Shown here: positions 60,174 through 64,000 of the stretch, piece after piece
Numbering within the stretch: the first letter of the stretch is position 1
How the letters are laid out: the number at the start of each line of letters is the position of its first letter
Source: a bacterium
GTDB taxonomy: Bacteria > Bdellovibrionota_C > UBA2361 > SZUA-149 > JAQTWB01
Assembly: GCA_028689495.1 (NCBI GenBank)
Contig: JAQTWB010000002.1
Location: 1 to 64,000 of the forward strand
Length of the DNA stretch: 64,000 bases
Direction of reading: 5' to 3'
The notes under the pieces: model-generated
What the model saw: the letters and a program-made list of their open reading frames with translations, nothing else
Database searches by the model: none
Told to the model about the DNA's origin: nothing
Translations under genes and position numbers: made by a program

Positions 60174-60386
60174 TTATTTACCGCAGCAGGATTTACCCTC
60201 ATCATCAAGACCGAGCTTGCGCAACAACTTCTCCGGCGGACAGAACCCGGTAAAAGCAGATTGAATCAAATTAAATCCAATGAAAATCGTCAGGACAACC
60301 CAATACGGATGTACAAACTCCCGTAAGACGACACTGAGCAAAACCATAGAGCCCGCCAAAACACGCACACCATTATTTACTGTCAT
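60174..60386 (-). CDS. DUF2892 small membrane protein
   Basis: A 70-residue inner-membrane protein with the DUF2892 pattern: MTVNNGVRVLAGSMVLLSV, a second hydrophobic stretch (YWVVLTIFIGFNLIQSAFTGF) and the family C-terminus CPPEKLLRKLG. The last residues KSCCGK add a Cys pair. GGGAGGAG lies five bases before the ATG at 60386, clearly fixing the start. Related domains occur in YgaP-like rhodanese proteins. It follows the barrel gene by 16 bp as the last gene of the RND cluster. Confidence 0.85.
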   Translation of the reverse strand: MTVNNGVRVLAGSMVLLSVVLREFVHPYWVVLTIFIGFNLIQSAFTGFCPPEKLLRKLGLDDEGKSCCGK

Positions 60387-60402
60387 ATCTCCTCCCAGAT
60401 CA

Positions 60403-61722
60403 CTAAAAACTATACCGCGCACCGGTATAAACATTGTCATTCAAATCAAATTGCCCGAAAAATGTGTTCTGATCCCGACCACCAAAGATATTACCACCAG
60501 CAAAAAGCAGCCACTCATCACTTGCCTTGTAAGAAACATACGGCCGCGCATAAACATCAGAATCAGTCGGTGAAAAATAGACAAAAAAGCTGAGCATCAG
60601 ATTCTGTTGCAGCGCCATTTGCGTTACCCGCCATGTCAGAAGATGCCTCATCTCGTCACGCTCGGGCATACCAGACGGCAAAGAAACTCTATAACTTGTA
60701 TAATCGAGCATCTGCTCAATGTAATATTGCAATCCGACTGACAAGTCGCTGACTACTTCCTGCGAATATCCGGCCAGAAAGCGAAACTCACTGTTGTTAA
60801 CCAGTGGGTCAGTCCCCGAAGTGTCTTCCCGCGAATGATAATAACCTGTCTCCAGATTAGCTATCCCCTGATACAACGGGCCCCGCAAACTGGCCCCAAC
60901 TACCGAGAGTTTCGGAAAAATCGCCTGGCCACTATTTAAATCAAAACCACCAGGGCTCTTCCAGAAACCATCATACCCGTAAACGGCCAGTTCATAAGAA
61001 CCGATAGTCCGCGCCAGGCGGGCAAAATACTCTGCATCAGCAAACCATTCATCCGGAGCAGATGCCCGCAGCGAATTATCCTCGCCAGTCAATCCCCCTT
61101 GAAGCGGACTATAAAAAGAAAATCGCTCGCCGTTGATAAACCTGTCGGCATCAAAGCGCGGAGTCATTCCCAAATCCACAGTCCACTCACCGGGGAACAA
61201 ACTTACCAGTAAAGCATCACTCGGGGCTTTCAGGTACTCCTGATCCCGTCCTGAAAAAAACGAATTCCAGTCTTTGGGAAAAAGATCGTTGATAAAAACC
61301 AGATCACCCGTACCCCAGGTAAGTATCTGGCGACCAAATTTGATATCAAGTGCGTCTGTCGGACTTCCTTGAAGATAGGCTTCACGTAGGTCAAATACTC
61401 CGCGCCCGGTCTCAAGATTCAGATTACTTCGGTTCTGATCCACCGCATCGAACAGAAGATCTCCTTTCACCACCCCCGTCAACTGATCAGTATAAACAGT
61501 AGCGCCAAGTTGCAACCGCGATTCCCCCAGAGACAAAGTATCCGAATAAGGATCATCGACAGTGCGGGCACCAAGACGAGAATCAAGGAAACCACCAAAT
61601 TCAGTGCTGACCTCTGCTACTGCAGAAGCGCTGCCAAACGCCGCCATGGCCGAAGCAAAAGACAGAACCAACAACCGTGGTTTTATAAAAATGGAGCAAA
61701 AAGTAGATTCTCTCACGCTCAT
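60403..61722 (-). CDS. Outer-membrane barrel protein linked to an RND exporter
   Basis: A 439-residue protein with an N-terminal signal (SFASAMAAFGSASAVA). The mature part is strand-rich throughout: FGGFLDSRLGAR, LQLGATVYTD, DIKFGRQILTWGTGD, LGLTPRFD-like segments, and a final YTGARYSF ending in Phe, as in outer-membrane porins. GRQxLxWGxGD and FPxDW are features of the DUF1302-like/alginate-export-like barrel group. Overlaps the LolA-like gene in ATGA and has GGAGGTGA upstream. Its place after an RND pump and a LolA-like protein suggests it forms the outer-membrane end of an export path; that is inference. Confidence 0.75.
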   Translation of the reverse strand: MSVRESTFCSIFIKPRLLVLSFASAMAAFGSASAVAEVSTEFGGFLDSRLGARTVDDPYSDTLSLGESRLQLGATVYTDQLTGVVKGDLLFDAVDQNRSNLNLETGRGVFDLREAYLQGSPTDALDIKFGRQILTWGTGDLVFINDLFPKDWNSFFSGRDQEYLKAPSDALLVSLFPGEWTVDLGMTPRFDADRFINGERFSFYSPLQGGLTGEDNSLRASAPDEWFADAEYFARLARTIGSYELAVYGYDGFWKSPGGFDLNSGQAIFPKLSVVGASLRGPLYQGIANLETGYYHSREDTSGTDPLVNNSEFRFLAGYSQEVVSDLSVGLQYYIEQMLDYTSYRVSLPSGMPERDEMRHLLTWRVTQMALQQNLMLSFFVYFSPTDSDVYARPYVSYKASDEWLLFAGGNIFGGRDQNTFFGQFDLNDNVYTGARYSF

Positions 61723-62510
61723 TTCGTCACCTCCCGAGGAGGACGTCTGAGAAAACGCTCTGTGAAAATATTATCCTTGAGCCCGATATCATATTCGACA
61801 TTTTCAAACGTATTAACTGTATTACTGCCTACCAGAAGATCGCTTGCCTGCGAACGAATGACTGTGGGATGTCCGGAAATATCTTTCACTTCCAAAGCTT
61901 CGACCTGACGATAAAGCTTCTCATGCTTGTCATAGTATTCAGCTTTTATCGGTAGAAAATTCTTCTTGTCGATGCGCACATTATACCAGGCAAACTCCAC
62001 TTCTCCCGGATTGACCGGTGTGTTTTTTACCAGCCATGAGCTTTCATCTTCTGAAACAAGTTCATGCCGATCCGCTTTTAAGCTGCGACCAGAAACATCC
62101 TCATAGAAAAAATCCGAACCGACAAAACTAGTCCTTTTATCTCCCGGGGCAATACGTCGGACCAGGTTAAGAGCGGGTAAATACATCCATCTGTCGTCAT
62201 CCTTTCCTTCCGCAGTATTCTTCCAGACGAGAAATGCCATTTTACGCACATCTGATGGCTCCTTGAAATAAACATAGAATTTCTGGTCTGAACCCTCAGT
62301 GGTAAGCCTGATAATCGAAAACCGTCGTTCTCGCTTCCCTCCCTGAGAATCGACAATCTCCATCTTCACATCCGACCGACCATCCTTGCCAGTGTAATAA
62401 GCCGCCTGATTGGCCCTCTCGACAATTTCATCTGCCGTAAGTGCAAAGCTGGTAGAGGGCAGGACCGCACATAAGAACAACAAAACAAATAGACTCTTAA
62501 TTGCTTTCAT
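61719..62510 (-). CDS. Periplasmic LolA-like outer-membrane lipoprotein-sorting protein
   Basis: A 263-residue protein with signal peptide (LFVLLFLCAVLPSTSFA). The mature part is the LolA-like family usually annotated 'outer membrane lipoprotein-sorting protein': LTADEIVERAN, SIIRLTTEGSDQKFYVYFKEP, DDRWMYLPALNLVRRI, FVGSDFFYEDVSGR and YPIKAEYYD-like strands. These half-barrels carry a hydrophobic ligand through the periplasm. It lies between an RND/MMPL gene (16 bp upstream) and a barrel gene (ATGA overlap). It is not the housekeeping LolA. Confidence 0.88.
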   Translation of the reverse strand: MKAIKSLFVLLFLCAVLPSTSFALTADEIVERANQAAYYTGKDGRSDVKMEIVDSQGGKRERRFSIIRLTTEGSDQKFYVYFKEPSDVRKMAFLVWKNTAEGKDDDRWMYLPALNLVRRIAPGDKRTSFVGSDFFYEDVSGRSLKADRHELVSEDESSWLVKNTPVNPGEVEFAWYNVRIDKKNFLPIKAEYYDKHEKLYRQVEALEVKDISGHPTVIRSQASDLLVGSNTVNTFENVEYDIGLKDNIFTERFLRRPPREVTK

Positions 62511-62526
62511 ATCATCCTCTGTTATT

Positions 62527-64000
62527 TCACTTATTTTTCCAAAACAAATTGGGCCACACAGTCAGAACGGCAGTAAGCAGCACAAGTGTCGCAATCCAGC
62601 TCACCGCCATGATTGCCGCGATAAAGAAACCTACCGTCTTGTAAGGAACAAGTGGCGCGGCGAGGAGCGGCAGAAATCCGACTGAAATCGTCACCGCATT
62701 CCTACTAATCGCCAAAGCCGGTTCACCAAACATCTGCTCGACAACCTTTGACCAGTCACCAAGTGATTTTTGCAACTCCCGCGCCCGCTCCAAAAAGTGA
62801 ATCGCAAAGTCCACACTGAGCCCCAAAGTCAAGGCTGAAAGCACCGCGACCGGCATGTCATAGTCTTTCCCGACCAAACCGATAATGCCATAGATAAGTG
62901 CGATCGTTAGAGTCAAAGGCACCATCGACAATACCCCAAAAGACAGCGAGCGGAAGAGAAATATCATCATCAAGGCAACTGTGACGAAACTTCCGGCGAG
63001 AGACCACGACATGCCAGTAACCATCTTGTCCTGCCAGACAACGTTGATGTAGGTCAGACCAGCCCAATCCGCCTTAATTGCAAAAGGTGGTTTATTAGCT
63101 TTGATATACTCGGCTACAGACTCCTCGACAGCCAGCATATCTTTGTTATCACCACTTTTAAGCTGAACCCAAAGATTGACACCATCGTAGTCTCTAGTGA
63201 CAAGGTGAAAAAGACTATCTTTCTTCTTCATTCCCTCAAGCTGGGTATAAACCTGACCTATCGCCTGAGAGGAAGCGGGTATCGCATAGTTAAGCTCATT
63301 TTTGCGGATCTGCTCATCAAGTGCGTCACCGGTAAGCCCTGTCGCATCGCCCTGATACATCAACTCATAATTGGCTTTTTTCAACGCATCAAGAGAACTA
63401 CTAACCTTCCCAACAAGCGACAATGACTCAAGGTGTTTTTCCAACCCATCGACATAGGCGAGCATAGCCGGCTTCTTGAACAGAGGTGCCTGGAGATCGC
63501 CAATTACAGAGCGAAATCTTTCCTCAAGTGACTGCGCCAGACGTGAGTCGACATAGGCCAAAGCCTGTTCAACAACATCTCCTTCAACAGTTATACCTGA
63601 TTCAATCTGCTTTGCCGTATCAAGAGCAATCCGGCTGTCACTCTCAAGCGCTTTAAATAGCTCCTCTCTGCCCGTTATTTCAGCATCGTAACCAAGAAGT
63701 GCCTCCTCAGCCGACTGCCATGAAGCAAGAACCGATTTGTCCAGCTCTGCAACTGTACCCAGAAAATTCTCATAGCAGTCCCCAACTGAACAAAGTTTAG
63801 CCTCGGTCTTGAGGTTCTTCAACATCCCGCGCAACTTTGACAACTCAGACTTGCCATAGCCCTCTCCAGCCGTATTTAGCACAACATTTAAAGGAGTAAG
63901 ATCGGAAAAACAACGACAATTGCCACTATCATCCACTCCCGTAAGCTCAAAATAAGCTGTATAAGTTCCGCCAAAATGCTGATTCAATACCCGATCGGCA
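62527..64000 (-). CDS. RND superfamily (MMPL) exporter, 3' part
   Basis: The gene runs out of the window at its 5' end; the 490 or so C-terminal codons are present. It starts mid-protein at DRVLNQHFGGTYTAYFEL, a segment found in the first periplasmic domain of RND pumps. A large periplasmic loop follows, then six spans with GLSVDFAIHFLERAREL, the family's proton-relay span, and a final LLTAVLTVWP span. The family exports lipids or other hydrophobic compounds. Together with the LolA-like, barrel and DUF2892 genes it forms a likely envelope lipid transport unit. Confidence 0.88.
   Translation of the reverse strand, partial: ADRVLNQHFGGTYTAYFELTGVDDSGNCRCFSDLTPLNVVLNTAGEGYGKSELSKLRGMLKNLKTEAKLCSVGDCYENFLGTVAELDKSVLASWQSAEEALLGYDAEITGREELFKALESDSRIALDTAKQIESGITVEGDVVEQALAYVDSRLAQSLEERFRSVIGDLQAPLFKKPAMLAYVDGLEKHLESLSLVGKVSSSLDALKKANYELMYQGDATGLTGDALDEQIRKNELNYAIPASSQAIGQVYTQLEGMKKKDSLFHLVTRDYDGVNLWVQLKSGDNKDMLAVEESVAEYIKANKPPFAIKADWAGLTYINVVWQDKMVTGMSWSLAGSFVTVALMMIFLFRSLSFGVLSMVPLTLTIALIYGIIGLVGKDYDMPVAVLSALTLGLSVDFAIHFLERARELQKSLGDWSKVVEQMFGEPALAISRNAVTISVGFLPLLAAPLVPYKTVGFFIAAIMAVSWIATLVLLTAVLTVWPNLFWKNK

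Overview
The window reads as chromosome of a Gram-negative bacterium. It encodes apolipoprotein N-acyltransferase, OmpA-type proteins, several lipobox proteins, outer-membrane barrels and two murein-synthesis or remodelling loci. The mix is typical of the old 'deltaproteobacterial' grade (Desulfobacterota, Bdellovibrionota, SAR324-like lineages): Ser/Thr kinases beside histidine kinases, roadblock proteins, a HemX-HemA pair and an AddAB-type nuclease. That placement is an inference from gene content; no rRNA or other decisive marker is present. Nearly all sequence is protein coding, with short intergenic gaps and many start/stop overlaps.

Layout. 0.4-6.0 kb (minus strand): a signalling operon of a Ser/Thr kinase with a C-terminal sulfatase-modifying-factor-like domain, a membrane-anchored OmpA-like protein, two roadblock/LC7 proteins and a PAS protein. 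6.3-12.4 kb (minus): an MFS transporter, tRNA-Leu(UAA), an ArnT/PMT-like glycosyltransferase, a secreted protein, PgpA and a family-4 glycosyltransferase. 12.7-17.9 kb (plus): a TolB-like propeller, an SGNH esterase, a zinc aminopeptidase-like lipoprotein and an APH-plus-P-loop kinase. 17.8-24.2 kb (minus): YkgJ-like, HemA, HemX, an MltD-like lytic transglycosylase and a PBP4-like carboxypeptidase. 24.4-25.7 kb: CutA (plus) and a barrel protein (minus). 26.2-31.0 kb (plus): histidine kinase, Ser/Thr kinase, receiver, small membrane protein and Lnt. 31.2-35.0 kb (plus): three TadE/TadG-like pseudopilins, one with a mucin-like linker and one with a von Willebrand A domain. 35.1-37.6 kb: a small unknown, MscL and OmpA. 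37.7-43.7 kb (minus): AddA-like helicase-nuclease and AddB-like nuclease. 44.2-47.6 kb (plus): two TRL-like lipoproteins, DUF3015 and DUF4105. 47.7-50.4 kb (plus): P-type cation ATPase. 51.1-60.0 kb (minus): bacterial alpha-2-macroglobulin and PbpC. 60.2-64.0 kb (minus): an RND/MMPL exporter (cut by the window end), a LolA-like protein, an outer-membrane barrel and DUF2892.

The main theme is the cell envelope (murein, lipoproteins, outer membrane, protease defence) with two phospho-signalling loci. Most genes belong to known families. The least explained material is intergenic. At least four dispersed palindromic repeat families recur in the gaps. One is a roughly 210-bp composite of nested hairpins, present twice in opposite orientation, with compensatory base changes in one stem. 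All four families meet in one 380-bp stretch ahead of the SGNH esterase gene. No CRISPR array, insertion sequence, integrase or prophage was seen.
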